Assembly (NCBI RefSeq): GCF_001422445.1
Contig: NZ_LMNA01000028.1
Span: 163,061-227,060 of the forward strand
From: Pseudorhodoferax sp. Leaf274
Lineage (GTDB): Bacteria; Pseudomonadota; Gammaproteobacteria; Burkholderiales; Burkholderiaceae_C
Reading direction: 5' to 3'
Length of the DNA stretch: 64,000 bases
Position 1 is the stretch's first letter. The number at the start of each line of letters is the position of its first letter. The notes under the pieces are model-generated. The model worked only from the letters and a program-made list of their open reading frames with translations, did no database searches and was not told the DNA's origin. A program made the position numbers and the translations under genes. Shown piece by piece: positions 21,204-31,541 of the stretch.

Positions 21204-23024
21204 ATGGCGGACAGCCCGACCCAGCCAGCCCGCCCGATGCGCATGGCAGCGCGCCCGGCCACGCGCCTGACCGCGCGCCTGGCCGTGCGCACCGCCACCG
21301 CCGTGCTGCTGATCGGCCTGGCGGCCTGGGCCGGCAGTTGGCTCGCCATGCGCCAGGGCCTGGCCGCGCTGGAGCAGGTGGCAGCCCAGCGGCTGGAGGT
21401 GGCGGCCGCGCGGCTCGACGCACAGCTGTCGCGCTTCGACTTCCTGCCCTCGCTGCTGGAGACCTCGCCCGAGGTCATGCAGTTCTTCGCCCAGCCCGAC
21501 AACGCCCAGCGCGGCTACGGCGTCAACCTGTACCTGCAGTCGCTCAACGCCATCGCGGGTTCCGACAACCTCTACCTGGTCGACCGCGCCGGCATCGCCA
21601 TCGCCGCGGCCGACTTCGCCTTGCCCGGCACGCCGTACGGGCGCGACCTTTCGTACCGGCCCTACGTGCGCGAGGCGCTGGCCGGGGGGCGTGGCCACTT
21701 CTACGGCCTGGGCGTGACCAGCGCGCGCGCGGGCTACTACCTGTCGTACGCGCTGCCTTCGCAGGGCACGGCCCTGGGGCTGGCCACCGTCAAGGTGGAC
21801 CTGGCCGGCATGGAGCAGGAGTGGCGCCAGCTGCCCGGGCCCGTGCTGGTGGTGGACGAACACCAGGTCGCCATCCTGTCCAGCCGCGACGACTGGCGCT
21901 GGCGCCCGCTGGTGGCGCTCTCCGAGGCGGCCCGCGCCGAGGCCGCCGCCGCGCGCCGCTACGGGCCGAGCAGCCTGGAGCCGCTGGGCTGGCGCGACCG
22001 CGGCGCGGGCGAAGGCCAGGCCCGGCGCGTACAGGCCGCCGGCCAGCGCTGGCTGGCCAGCACGCGCCAGGTGCACCAGGGCCGCTGGCAGTTGATCCTG
22101 CTCGACGACGAGGCCGCCGTGCGTGCCAGCGCACGCAACTGGGCCTTCAGCGCGGCGCTGGCGATGGCGCTGCTGCTGGCGGCGGCGGCCTTGCTCGACG
22201 CGCGCCGCCGCGCGATCCGCCAGCACCTGGCCAGCCGCGCGGCACTGCAGCGGGCCCATGACGCGCTGGAGCGCAAGGTGGCCGAGCGCACGGCCGCGCT
22301 GCAGGCCGCGCAGGACGAACTCGTGCACGCCGGCAAGCTCGCGGTGCTGGGCCAGCTGTCGGCCGGCCTGGTGCACGAACTCAACCAGCCGCTGGCCGCG
22401 CTGCAGACCGTCTCGGACAACGCCGACCAGCTGATCCAGCGCAACCGGCTGGACGAGGCGCGCGACAACCTGGCCCGCATCGGCCGCCTCGTGGCCCGGC
22501 TCAAGCGCCTGTCATCGCAGCTGCGGCTGTTCGCCAGCAAGCCGGCCGGCATCCTGGGCAGCGTCGAGCTGCTGCGCCTGGTGCAGGAGCTGCAGCAGCA
22601 GCTCGCGCCGCGCCTGCAGGAGGCCGGCATCGCGCTGTCGCTGGACGGCGTGCCGGCCACCTTGGCCGTGGCCGGCGACGAAAGCCGCATGGAGCAGGTG
22701 CTGGCCAACCTGCTGGGCAACGCCATCGATGCGCTGCAGGGCGTGCCCGGGCCACGGCGCATCGAGGTGCAGGCCACGGTGGCCGAGGGGCGCGCCCGCG
22801 TCGCGATCCGCAACAATGGGCCTCTGATCCCCGACACCATCCTGGCCCGCATGTTCCAGCCCTTCATCACCACCAAGCCCGCCGGCAAGGGCATGGGCCT
22901 GGGCCTCATGGTCTCGGCCCACCTCGTGCGGGAGTTCGGCGGCACGCTCAGCGCGCACAACCTCGTGCCCACCGGCGCCGAGTTCGTCATCGACCTGCCG
23001 CTGCGGCGCGCGGACGCGGAATGA
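21204..23024 (+). CDS. dctB: C4-dicarboxylate sensor histidine kinase DctB
   Basis: A 606-residue membrane kinase. One helix (about residues 33-50), a ~260-residue periplasmic double-PAS-like sensor with the DctB pattern RDLSYRPYVREAL and GRGHFYGLGVTSARAGYYLSY, a second helix (~311-330), and then the kinase. The phospho-accepting histidine is His391 in LVHELNQPLAAL. The ATPase motifs are NLLGNAIDAL and GKGMGLGLMVS. It senses external succinate/malate/fumarate and phosphorylates DctD. The gap to dctD is 58 nt. Confidence 0.9.
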   Translation: MADSPTQPARPMRMAARPATRLTARLAVRTATAVLLIGLAAWAGSWLAMRQGLAALEQVAAQRLEVAAARLDAQLSRFDFLPSLLETSPEVMQFFAQPDNAQRGYGVNLYLQSLNAIAGSDNLYLVDRAGIAIAAADFALPGTPYGRDLSYRPYVREALAGGRGHFYGLGVTSARAGYYLSYALPSQGTALGLATVKVDLAGMEQEWRQLPGPVLVVDEHQVAILSSRDDWRWRPLVALSEAARAEAAAARRYGPSSLEPLGWRDRGAGEGQARRVQAAGQRWLASTRQVHQGRWQLILLDDEAAVRASARNWAFSAALAMALLLAAAALLDARRRAIRQHLASRAALQRAHDALERKVAERTAALQAAQDELVHAGKLAVLGQLSAGLVHELNQPLAALQTVSDNADQLIQRNRLDEARDNLARIGRLVARLKRLSSQLRLFASKPAGILGSVELLRLVQELQQQLAPRLQEAGIALSLDGVPATLAVAGDESRMEQVLANLLGNAIDALQGVPGPRRIEVQATVAEGRARVAIRNNGPLIPDTILARMFQPFITTKPAGKGMGLGLMVSAHLVREFGGTLSAHNLVPTGAEFVIDLPLRRADAE

Positions 23025-23082
23025 ACCGATCCCGCCTGTTGCCGACGAGCCGCAGCCATGTGCGCTGCGCTGGAGCACCGGC

Positions 23083-24444
<1,362 letters not shown>

Positions 24445-24475
24445 GGGATCGGGAAGATCGGGCGAGCGAGCGCCT

Positions 24476-25288
24476 TCAGGCGTATTTGCCCGTCAGCCCG
24501 CCATCGACCACCAGTTCCGTGCCCGTCACGTAGGCCGCCGCGTCCGACAGCAGGAAGGCGCAGGCATGGGCCACGTCCCAGGCCGTGCCCATGCGCTGCA
24601 TCGGCACCTGGCGCGCGCGTGCGGCGCGCGCCTCGTCCAGGCTGCTGTCCGAGAACATCTTCGCCACCGTGCCGGCGATGCGCGGCGTGTCGATCAGCCC
24701 GGGCACCACGGTGTTGGCGCGGATGCCCTGGCCCGCGTACTGCTGCGCCACCATGCGGGTGAACTGCGTGACGGCCGCCTTGGTCACGCTGTAGCCCAGG
24801 TGCGGGTAGCCCACGTAGCGCATGCCGGCCACGGAGGAGATGGCCACCAGCGCGCCGCGGCCGCGCGCGGCCATGTCCGGCAGCACCTGCTGCGCGCACA
24901 GCAGCAGGCTGCGCACGTTGACGGCGTGGATGCGGTCGAAGTCCTCGGCGCTGGTCTCCATGGGGCCGCCGGTCTTGCCGATGCCCACGTTGTGGTGCAG
25001 CGCGTCGATGGGTCCGAAGCGTGCGCGGGCGGCAGCGAACAGGCGTTCCACGTCGGCCTGCACCGCCACGTCGCCCACCAGCGTCTCGGCCTCGCCACCC
25101 TCGGCGCGGACCAGCGCCGTGGTCTCGGCGGCCGAATCGGCATCGCGGTCGGCCACGCACACGCGCGCGCCCAGGCGGGCGTAGGTCACGCACGCCGCGC
25201 GGCCGATGCTCCAGCCCGGGCCGGCCGAGCCGCCGCCGGCGACGAAGACCACGCGGCCGTCCAGGCCCAGGGGCAGGCCGGCGTTCAT
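24476..25288 (-). CDS. SDR family NAD(P)-dependent oxidoreductase
   Basis: A 270-residue short-chain dehydrogenase. The cofactor site is FVAGGGSAGPGWSIGRA, longer than the usual TGxxxGxG loop, a variant seen in SDRs of CoA-ester catabolism. The active site has Ser in VAISSVAG and Y-x3-K in YSVTKAA. The C-terminus YVTGTELVVDGGLTGKYA is classical. Last gene of the minus-strand Bug/acyl-CoA ligase/citryl-CoA-lyase operon. It would oxidise or reduce a hydroxy/keto intermediate; the substrate is unknown. Confidence 0.85.
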   Translation of the reverse strand: MNAGLPLGLDGRVVFVAGGGSAGPGWSIGRAACVTYARLGARVCVADRDADSAAETTALVRAEGGEAETLVGDVAVQADVERLFAAARARFGPIDALHHNVGIGKTGGPMETSAEDFDRIHAVNVRSLLLCAQQVLPDMAARGRGALVAISSVAGMRYVGYPHLGYSVTKAAVTQFTRMVAQQYAGQGIRANTVVPGLIDTPRIAGTVAKMFSDSSLDEARAARARQVPMQRMGTAWDVAHACAFLLSDAAAYVTGTELVVDGGLTGKYA

Positions 25289-25301
25289 GCGGCGCCCCGG
25301 C

Positions 25302-26081
25302 TCATTGCGCGCCCTCCGGCGCCTTGCCCACGAAGGGGATGGCGTGCTCCACCGTGTCCCAGATGAAGCGGCCCGAGGGGCTTTGCTGCTCCTCGACGAT
25401 GTGGGCCACCAGGCCGGCCGCGCGCGAGATCACGGCAAAGCCGCGCATCACGTGGGTCGGCACGCCGATCTCGCCCAGCAGCGCGGCCACGGCGCCCGTC
25501 GCGTTGATGGTGATGGGCCGGCCGGCAACCTGGTCCACGGCCTTGGACAGGGTCTCCAGCGCGCGGATGCGGTCGCCCTTGAGTTCGGGCTCGGCACGGC
25601 CGAGCTCCAGCAGCTTGTAGGCGCGCGGGTCCACCGGCTTGTGCAGATGGTGGCCGAAGCCCGGCACGGCGCCCCTGATCTCCTTGTAGTGGCGGGCGAT
25701 CTGCAGCGCCTCGGCATCCGGGTCGGCCGCGGCGGCGATGCGATCGAGCAGCGGCGCGCAGTTCTCCATGGTGCCCACGAAGGAGCTGCCCACGGCCAGC
25801 AGGCCCGCGGCCACCGCGCCCTGCAGGTTCTCGGGCGCGCTCATGTAGATGAGGCGCGTGGCGATGGCGCTGGGCGTCAGGCCATGTTCCATCAGCACGA
25901 TCAGCACCACGTCGCAGATGCGCATGTCCACCGGGCGCGGCGGGCGCTGCAGGATCTGCATCAGCATCACCTCGGTGAAGCTGCGCTGGCCCATCAGGTC
26001 TTCGACCAGGTTGGCGTCGCCGTAGTGCAGGCTGGTCAGCGTGTGCGTGCACAGGCGGGTCTCGGGGGTCTTGGTCTTCAT
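25302..26081 (-). CDS. Citryl-CoA lyase-like (short citrate synthase family) protein
   Basis: A 259-residue protein matching only the C-terminal catalytic half of citrate synthase, the size of citryl-CoA lyases. It shows GFGHHLH followed by DPRAYKLLELGR (histidine and arginine of the active site) and NATGAVAALLGEIGVP with a second RGFAVISRAAGLVAH stretch. Known family members cleave citryl-CoA to acetyl-CoA and oxaloacetate. The start at 26081 is set by AAGGAGACACGC. The gap to the ligase upstream is 17 nt, suggesting the ligase makes its CoA-ester substrate. The real substrate may be another 3-hydroxyacyl-CoA. Confidence 0.8.
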   Translation of the reverse strand: MKTKTPETRLCTHTLTSLHYGDANLVEDLMGQRSFTEVMLMQILQRPPRPVDMRICDVVLIVLMEHGLTPSAIATRLIYMSAPENLQGAVAAGLLAVGSSFVGTMENCAPLLDRIAAAADPDAEALQIARHYKEIRGAVPGFGHHLHKPVDPRAYKLLELGRAEPELKGDRIRALETLSKAVDQVAGRPITINATGAVAALLGEIGVPTHVMRGFAVISRAAGLVAHIVEEQQSPSGRFIWDTVEHAIPFVGKAPEGAQ

Positions 26082-26098
26082 GCGTGTCTCCTTGGACA

Positions 26099-27604
26099 TC
26101 AATCGGCTGCCAGCGCGCGTTCGCGCACGGCGTTCTTGAGCACCTTGCCCACCGGCGAGCGCGGCAGGCTGGCGTGGAAATGGATGCGCTTGGGCGTGGC
26201 CACCGGGCCCAGCCGCTCGCGCACGAAGGCCATCAGTTCGGCCTCGCCCGCCTGCCGGCCGGGGCGCAGCTGCACGGCCGCCTGCACCGCCTCGCCCCAC
26301 TTGTCGTCGGGCACGCCGAAGACCGCGCATTCGTGCACGGCCGGGTGCTGGCCCAGCGCGTTCTCGACCTCGATCGGGTAGACGTTGAAGCCGCCCGTGA
26401 TGACCATGTCCTTGAGCCGGTCCTTCAGGTAGAGCATGCCGCGTTCGTCGATGAGGCCGCGGTCGCCCGTGTGCAGCCAGCCGTCCACCAGCGTCTCGGC
26501 GGTCTTGTCGGGCAGGCGCCAGTAGCCGCTCATGACGAGATCGCCGCGCGCCACCACCTCGCCCACCTCGCCGCTGGGCAGCAGCCGGCCGTCCGGCGCC
26601 ATGATGGCCACGTCGCTGAACCAGGCGGTGCGGCCGACCGAGGCCCAGTTGCGCTCGTCCTCGAAATCCTCTGGCTGCAGCACGGTCAGGATCTGTGGCG
26701 CCTCGGTCTGGCCGTAGGTGGTGGCCAGCACCGGGCCGAAGAAGGCGCGCACCTCGCGGATCTTCTCGGGCGGCATGGGCGCGCCGCCGTAGATCAGCCG
26801 GCGCAGCTGCGGGAAGTCGGCCCGCTGCGCGCCCGGCAGCGCCATCAGCATGTAGATGAGCGTGGGCGGCATGAAGGCCACCGTGCCGCCGCGTTCGCGG
26901 AAGGCCTGGCGCACGGCCTGCGCACCGCTGCCGTCCAGCAGCACATGGCAGCCACCCTGGGCCAGGATGGGCAGCAGGTAGGTGGAGGTGCCGTGCGTGA
27001 CGGGCGCGGCCAGCACGTAGCGCTCGTGCTCGTCGAAGCCCCAGCAGTGGATCTGGTTGGCGATGTTGGCCATCCAGGCGCGGTAGGGCTGCATCACGCC
27101 CTTGGGCGCGCCGGTGGTGCCGCCCGTGAACTTGATGGCCTGGGTGGCGTCGTCCGGCAGCGCGATCGCGGGCTGCGGCGCGCCGGCATGGCGGGCGAGC
27201 AGCGTGGCCACGGTGTCGCCGCCGTCAGGCGCCGCATCGGTCCACAGCCGGTGGCCGGGCGCGCCTTCCAGCAGATCGGCGCAGTCGGCGTCCAGCACGA
27301 GGATGCTGGGGCCGGTGGCGTCCACCAGGCGGCGCAGTTCCGGCCGCGTGCTCTTGGGGTTCAGCGGCACCCAGACCTTGCCGCTGGCGAGCACCGCCAG
27401 CAGCGCGGCGATGTGGGCCACGCTGTTGTGCGCGCAGATGCCCACGCGGCTCTGCGGCGCCGGGTCGACGGCCTGGAGCGCGGCCGCCAGTGCGCGCACG
27501 CGTCCGGCCAGCTCGGCGTAGGTGACGAGCCCCTCGGGCGCGTCGATGGCGGTGCGCCCGGGCCAGCGGGTGGCGGCGCGCCAGAAGAAATCGATGGGGT
27601 ACAT
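26099..27604 (-). CDS. AMP-forming acyl-CoA synthetase
   Basis: A 501-residue ANL-superfamily ligase that activates a carboxylate to its CoA thioester through an acyl-AMP. Visible motifs are FTGGTTGAPKGVM (P-loop A3), TYGQTEAP (A5), HTGDRGLIDERG (A7) and the C-terminal RSPVGKVLKN with the catalytic lysine (A10). It begins MYPIDFFWRAATRWPGRTAI. It sits between a Bug receptor gene and the citryl-CoA-lyase-like gene. Acid specificity cannot be assigned from sequence. Confidence 0.88.
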   Translation of the reverse strand: MYPIDFFWRAATRWPGRTAIDAPEGLVTYAELAGRVRALAAALQAVDPAPQSRVGICAHNSVAHIAALLAVLASGKVWVPLNPKSTRPELRRLVDATGPSILVLDADCADLLEGAPGHRLWTDAAPDGGDTVATLLARHAGAPQPAIALPDDATQAIKFTGGTTGAPKGVMQPYRAWMANIANQIHCWGFDEHERYVLAAPVTHGTSTYLLPILAQGGCHVLLDGSGAQAVRQAFRERGGTVAFMPPTLIYMLMALPGAQRADFPQLRRLIYGGAPMPPEKIREVRAFFGPVLATTYGQTEAPQILTVLQPEDFEDERNWASVGRTAWFSDVAIMAPDGRLLPSGEVGEVVARGDLVMSGYWRLPDKTAETLVDGWLHTGDRGLIDERGMLYLKDRLKDMVITGGFNVYPIEVENALGQHPAVHECAVFGVPDDKWGEAVQAAVQLRPGRQAGEAELMAFVRERLGPVATPKRIHFHASLPRSPVGKVLKNAVRERALAAD

Positions 27605-27632
27605 GGCGTGTTCCGGTGCGGGGTGGGCAGGC

Positions 27633-28616
27633 TTACTCGACCGAGGCGCCCGAGGCCTTGACCACCGCCTGCCAGCGTGCGATCTCGGCGTCGGCGAAGG
27701 CGCGCATCTGCGCCGGCGTGCCGGCGGCGGGCGTGGCCGCCAGGTCCTGCAGGCGCTTTCTCACCTCCGGCGTCTCCAGCGCCTGGTTCAGCGCCTGGTT
27801 GAGCCGGGCCACGACGGGCGCCGGCGTGCCGGCCGGCGCGGCCAGGCCGAACCAGGACTGCACGTCCAGGCCCGGGAAGCCGGACTCGGCCAACGTCGGC
27901 ACGTCGGGCAGCATGGGCAGGCGCTGCGCGCTGGTCACGGCGATGGCGCGCAGCTTGCCCGACTGCACGTGCGGCAGCGCCGAGGGCGCGTTGTCGAACA
28001 TCGACTGCACCTGGCCGCCCAGCAGGTCCGCCACGGCCGGCGCGCTGCCGCGGTAGGGCACGTGCAGCATGTTGAGCCCGGTCTGCATCTTGAACATCTC
28101 GCCTGACAGGTGGATGGACGAGCCGCTGCCCGAGGACGCGAAGGTGATGCCGTTCTTCTCGGCCTTGGCGAAGCGCTGGTACTCGTCCACCGTCTTGACC
28201 GGCAGGCCCGGGTACACCACCAGGATGTTCGGGATCTTGGCTATGAGGCCGATGGGCGCGAAGTCCTTGCGCGGGTCGTAACCCAGCTTGCCGTACAGCG
28301 AGGCGTTGATGGTGTTGGCGATGGTGTAGACGTAGAGCGTGTAGCCGTCGGCGGGGGCGCGGGCCACCACCTCGGCACCGACGTTGCTGTTGGCACCCGT
28401 GCGGTTGTCCACGATGACCGGCTGGCCCAGCAGCTCGCCCATCTTCTGGCCGACCAGCCGGGTGACCACGTCGGTCGCACCGCCTGCCGCGTAGCCCACC
28501 ACCAGGCGCACGGGTTTGGCGGGCCAGGTCTCGGCGTGGGCGGGCAGGGCGGCCAGGCAGGCCAGGCCGGTGGCACAGGCCAGCAAGCGGCGGCGCGAAG
28601 GATGGCGGTGGTTCAT
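27633..28616 (-). CDS. Bug/TctC-type periplasmic solute receptor
   Basis: A 327-residue tripartite tricarboxylate transporter substrate-binding protein. The signal peptide has twin arginines (HPSRRRLLACATGLACLAALPAHA), followed by the Bug hallmarks WPAKPVRLVVGYAAGGATD and VIVDNRTGANSNVGAE. Bug proteins bind small organic acids. No TctA/TctB membrane genes are in the window, so it is an orphan receptor. The start at 28616 follows AAGGAGACAAC. First gene of the operon, divergent from the IclR gene. Confidence 0.92.
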   Translation of the reverse strand: MNHRHPSRRRLLACATGLACLAALPAHAETWPAKPVRLVVGYAAGGATDVVTRLVGQKMGELLGQPVIVDNRTGANSNVGAEVVARAPADGYTLYVYTIANTINASLYGKLGYDPRKDFAPIGLIAKIPNILVVYPGLPVKTVDEYQRFAKAEKNGITFASSGSGSSIHLSGEMFKMQTGLNMLHVPYRGSAPAVADLLGGQVQSMFDNAPSALPHVQSGKLRAIAVTSAQRLPMLPDVPTLAESGFPGLDVQSWFGLAAPAGTPAPVVARLNQALNQALETPEVRKRLQDLAATPAAGTPAQMRAFADAEIARWQAVVKASGASVE

Positions 28617-28697
28617 GTTGTCTCCTTGGGTTGGATGGTGCGGCCGGGGCTGCGGCACACTGCGCGGCATCGCTCCCGACCGCCGGAATTCTTCGCC

Positions 28698-29492
28698 ATG
28701 GCCCGCCCCAGCACGAACCAGAACGTCCACAGTGCGGACGTTTCTCCCGCCGATGCCACCGGTGCGCGTGCGTTGCGGCGCGGGCTGCAGCTGCTGGACG
28801 CGGTGCTCGATGCCGGCCCCGAGGGCCTGCGCGTGGTCGAGCTGTGCCGCGCCTGCGGGCTCGAGCGGGCCACCGTGCACCGGCTGCTGGCCACGCTGCA
28901 GGCGGCCGGCTACGTGGCCGCGGCGGGCCGATTCCGCTATGCGGCGGGGCCGCGGCTGGGCCGCACGGCGGCAGCCCCCGCCCAGCCCAACATGGCGGTG
29001 CGGCTGCAGCCGGTGCTGGCACAGGTCAGCGCGGCCTACGGCGATGCCGCCTTCGCCATCGTGCGCGAGGGGCCGCATTCGCACTGCATCGCGCGCGAGG
29101 TCGGCACCCACCCGGTGCAGGTGCTGGTGATCCAGGTGGGCACGCGCCAGCCGCTGGGCGTGGGCGCGGCCGGGCTGGCCTTGCTGTCGGCGCTGCCGGA
29201 CGCCCAGGTGCAGCAGATCGTCGCCGCCAACGCGCCCGTGCTGGGTGCCTACGGCGGCATGACGGCCGAGCGGCTGCACCTGCTGGTGCGCGCCACGCGC
29301 GAGCGCGGCTGGTCGGTGATCGGCAACCACGCCACGCGCAACGTGCTGGCGGTGGGCATGGCGGTGCGCGATGCGCGCGGCGAGCCGGTGGCCGCGATCA
29401 GCCTGGCCAGCACGCTGGCGCGCATGCCGCGCGAGCGCCAGCAGCTGGTGGCGCGCACCATGCGCGAGGCCCTGGCGCCGCTGGCCGCCTGA
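28698..29492 (+). CDS. IclR family transcriptional regulator
   Basis: A 264-residue regulator with an N-terminal winged helix-turn-helix (LRVVELCRACGLERATVHRLL) and an effector-binding GAF-like domain (LGVGAAGLALLSALP; VLAVGMAVRDARGEPVAAISL). It is transcribed away from the Bug/ligase/lyase/SDR operon across an 81-bp gap, the usual arrangement for a regulator controlling its divergent catabolic operon. The effector is unknown. Confidence 0.88.
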   Translation: MARPSTNQNVHSADVSPADATGARALRRGLQLLDAVLDAGPEGLRVVELCRACGLERATVHRLLATLQAAGYVAAAGRFRYAAGPRLGRTAAAPAQPNMAVRLQPVLAQVSAAYGDAAFAIVREGPHSHCIAREVGTHPVQVLVIQVGTRQPLGVGAAGLALLSALPDAQVQQIVAANAPVLGAYGGMTAERLHLLVRATRERGWSVIGNHATRNVLAVGMAVRDARGEPVAAISLASTLARMPRERQQLVARTMREALAPLAA

Positions 29493-29618
29493 GCGGGTGC
29501 TTCCGACACGATGGGGCGCGGGCCGGTGGATGTTGCAAGCACCGTTCCGAGCGGCGGCGCACGCTGCCGGCTGCAGCACAATCGCGCCCGGCCGATGCCT
29601 GGCCGGAGACAAGAACCC

Positions 29619-30500
29619 ATGCAGCTGACCCATACCCGCGCCCTGTTCCTCATGGTCCTCGTGACGCTGATGTGGTCGATCGCCGGGGTGGTCACGCGGC
29701 ACCTGCAGGCGGCCGAGGGCTTCGAGGTCACCTTCTGGCGCAGCTTCTTCACGCTGCTCACGCTGCTGGTGCTGCTGCCGGCGCTGCAGGGCCGGGCGCT
29801 GCTGGCGCGCATGCGCGCGGCCGGCTGGGCGCTGTGGGTCTCCGGCGTGTGCTGGAGCGTGATGTTCACGGCCTTCATGCTCGCGTTGACGCTGACCAGC
29901 GTGGCCAACGTGCTCGTGACCATGGCGCTCGGGCCGCTGTTCACGGCGCTGGTGGCGCGCTTCGCGCTGGGCCACCGGCTGGCGCCGCGCACCTGGCTGG
30001 CCATCGTGCTGGCCGGCATCGGCATCGCCTGGATGTACGGCACGCAGCTCGGCCTGGGCGAGGGCGGCGTGCTGACCGGTACGCTGGTGGCGCTGTGCGT
30101 GCCGGTGGCCGCGGCCGTGAACTGGACCGTGGTGCAGCGCAGCCATGCGTCCGGCCGCGACCTCGACCTGGTGCCGGCCGTGCTGGTGGGCGCGCTGCTG
30201 TCCTCGCTGACCACGCTGCCGGCCGCCCTGCCGCTCACGGCCACGGCGCACGACGTCGGCCTGCTGGCGCTGCTGGGCGTGGTGCAGCTGGCCATTCCCT
30301 GCGTGCTGGCGGTGCGCTGCGCGCGCGTGCTGGCGGCGCCCGAGGTCTCGCTGCTGGCGCTGCTGGAGGTGATCTTCGGCATCGCGCTGGCCTGGCTGGG
30401 TGCGGGCGAGCAGCCCGGGCCCTCGGTGCTGGCGGGCGGCTCGCTGGTGATCCTGGCGCTGGTGGGCAACGAGTTGCTGGGCTGGCGCGCGCGGCGGTAA
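29619..30500 (+). CDS. EamA/DMT family transporter
   Basis: A 293-residue drug/metabolite-type exporter with ten predicted transmembrane helices arranged as two EamA repeats (residues ~5-140 and ~150-285). Conserved pattern elements include MWSIAGVVTRHL and LLALLEVIFGIALAWL. The start at 29619 follows GGAGACAAGAACCC. It follows the IclR gene on the same strand by ~125 nt and may be independent. Substrate unknown. Confidence 0.87.
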   Translation: MQLTHTRALFLMVLVTLMWSIAGVVTRHLQAAEGFEVTFWRSFFTLLTLLVLLPALQGRALLARMRAAGWALWVSGVCWSVMFTAFMLALTLTSVANVLVTMALGPLFTALVARFALGHRLAPRTWLAIVLAGIGIAWMYGTQLGLGEGGVLTGTLVALCVPVAAAVNWTVVQRSHASGRDLDLVPAVLVGALLSSLTTLPAALPLTATAHDVGLLALLGVVQLAIPCVLAVRCARVLAAPEVSLLALLEVIFGIALAWLGAGEQPGPSVLAGGSLVILALVGNELLGWRARR

Positions 30501-30706
30501 ACGAATCCACCCCGTTTGGCTGGCGCACTGCGTGTCGCCATCCGATACCCCTCACGGCGGCGCACCCGGCGGCCGGGCAAGCCGGTTCCGCGGGTGCACG
30601 CGCTTGGCCTGCTCCGCGGCCGTGCGGCCAGCAGCCGCGAGCCGGTTCCGTGTCCTGCGAGTGGCTCCAGCGCGATGAGCACGCGCGGCAGGGATATGCT
30701 CGTGCC

Positions 30707-31123
30707 ATGCCGCACCCGACTCCACCGCCCCGGACCCGTCCGCCCGCACGCGTGCCGGCGGCATGGCGCACCCTGGCGGCCTTGCCGATCCTGGCTGCGC
30801 TGGCGGCGCTGGCCGCGCCCGCGGCCCAGGCCTCGCCGTCCATGCGCTGCAATGGCCACCTCGTGGGCAAGGGCGAATCGCCGGTGGCGCTGCTGCACAA
30901 GTGCGGCGAACCGGTGTACCGCCAGCCGGTCTGCGTGCCGATGCTGCAACTGGGCTGGATCGTCACGCCCTACCGCGGCGACGGCCCGGGCGCCGTGCTG
31001 GCCAACCAGTGCGTGCCCATGGAGGAGTGGACCTACGACCGCGGCCCCGGCAACTTCCTGGGCATCGTGCGCCTGTACAACGGCGCGATCGAGTCGGTGC
31101 GCGACGGCGCGCGGCTGCGCTGA
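30707..31123 (+). CDS. DUF2845 family exported protein
   Basis: A 138-residue secreted protein. A Pro/Arg-rich N-terminus leads into a long signal sequence ending AAPAAQASP. The mature part begins MRCNGHLVGKGESPVALLHKCGEPVYRQP, the DUF2845 pattern with paired cysteines; two more cysteines follow (PVCVPM, NQCVPM). Function unknown. The 206 bp before it hold no recognisable feature. It converges on dgkA with 7 nt between the stops. Confidence 0.75.
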   Translation: MPHPTPPPRTRPPARVPAAWRTLAALPILAALAALAAPAAQASPSMRCNGHLVGKGESPVALLHKCGEPVYRQPVCVPMLQLGWIVTPYRGDGPGAVLANQCVPMEEWTYDRGPGNFLGIVRLYNGAIESVRDGARLR

Positions 31124-31130
31124 GCCCCGG

Positions 31131-31541
31131 TCAACCCAGCCGCGCCACCAGCGCCGCCACCCAGACCCCGACGCAGAACAGCAGCGCCAGCAGCACGGCC
31201 GCGCTGCCCAGGTCCTTGGCGCGCTTGGACAGCGCATGCCACTGCGGGCCGAGCCGGTCGATGGCCGATTCGACGGCCGTGTTGAGCAGCTCCACCACCA
31301 GCACCGCCACCACGCTGCCCACCAGCAGCGCCACCTCGACCCAGCCGCGGCCGAGCCAGAAGGCCAGCGGCAGCAGCACCAGCGACAGCTGGGCCTCCAG
31401 CCGGAAGGCCTTCTCGGCCCAGCCGGCGCGTAGCCCCTCCAGCGAATAGAGCAGCGCATGCCACAGGCGCACGGGGCCATGGCGGCGCTTGTGCGGGTTG
31501 TCGAACGAGGGCGCGGGCGGGGTGGAGCGGTCTTGGGTCAC
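31131..31541 (-). CDS. dgkA: Diacylglycerol kinase
   Basis: A 136-residue integral-membrane kinase that returns diacylglycerol to phosphatidic acid. It has three transmembrane helices and the DgkA signature VELLNTAVESAIDR, preceded by the conserved glutamate in AFRLEAQLS. The start is a GTG at 31541 that overlaps the stop of the sensor kinase (GTGA), so it is translationally coupled to the two-component genes. That links it to the lipid-A locus: EptA releases diacylglycerol when it uses phosphatidylethanolamine. Confidence 0.92.
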   Translation of the reverse strand: MTQDRSTPPAPSFDNPHKRRHGPVRLWHALLYSLEGLRAGWAEKAFRLEAQLSLVLLPLAFWLGRGWVEVALLVGSVVAVLVVELLNTAVESAIDRLGPQWHALSKRAKDLGSAAVLLALLFCVGVWVAALVARLG

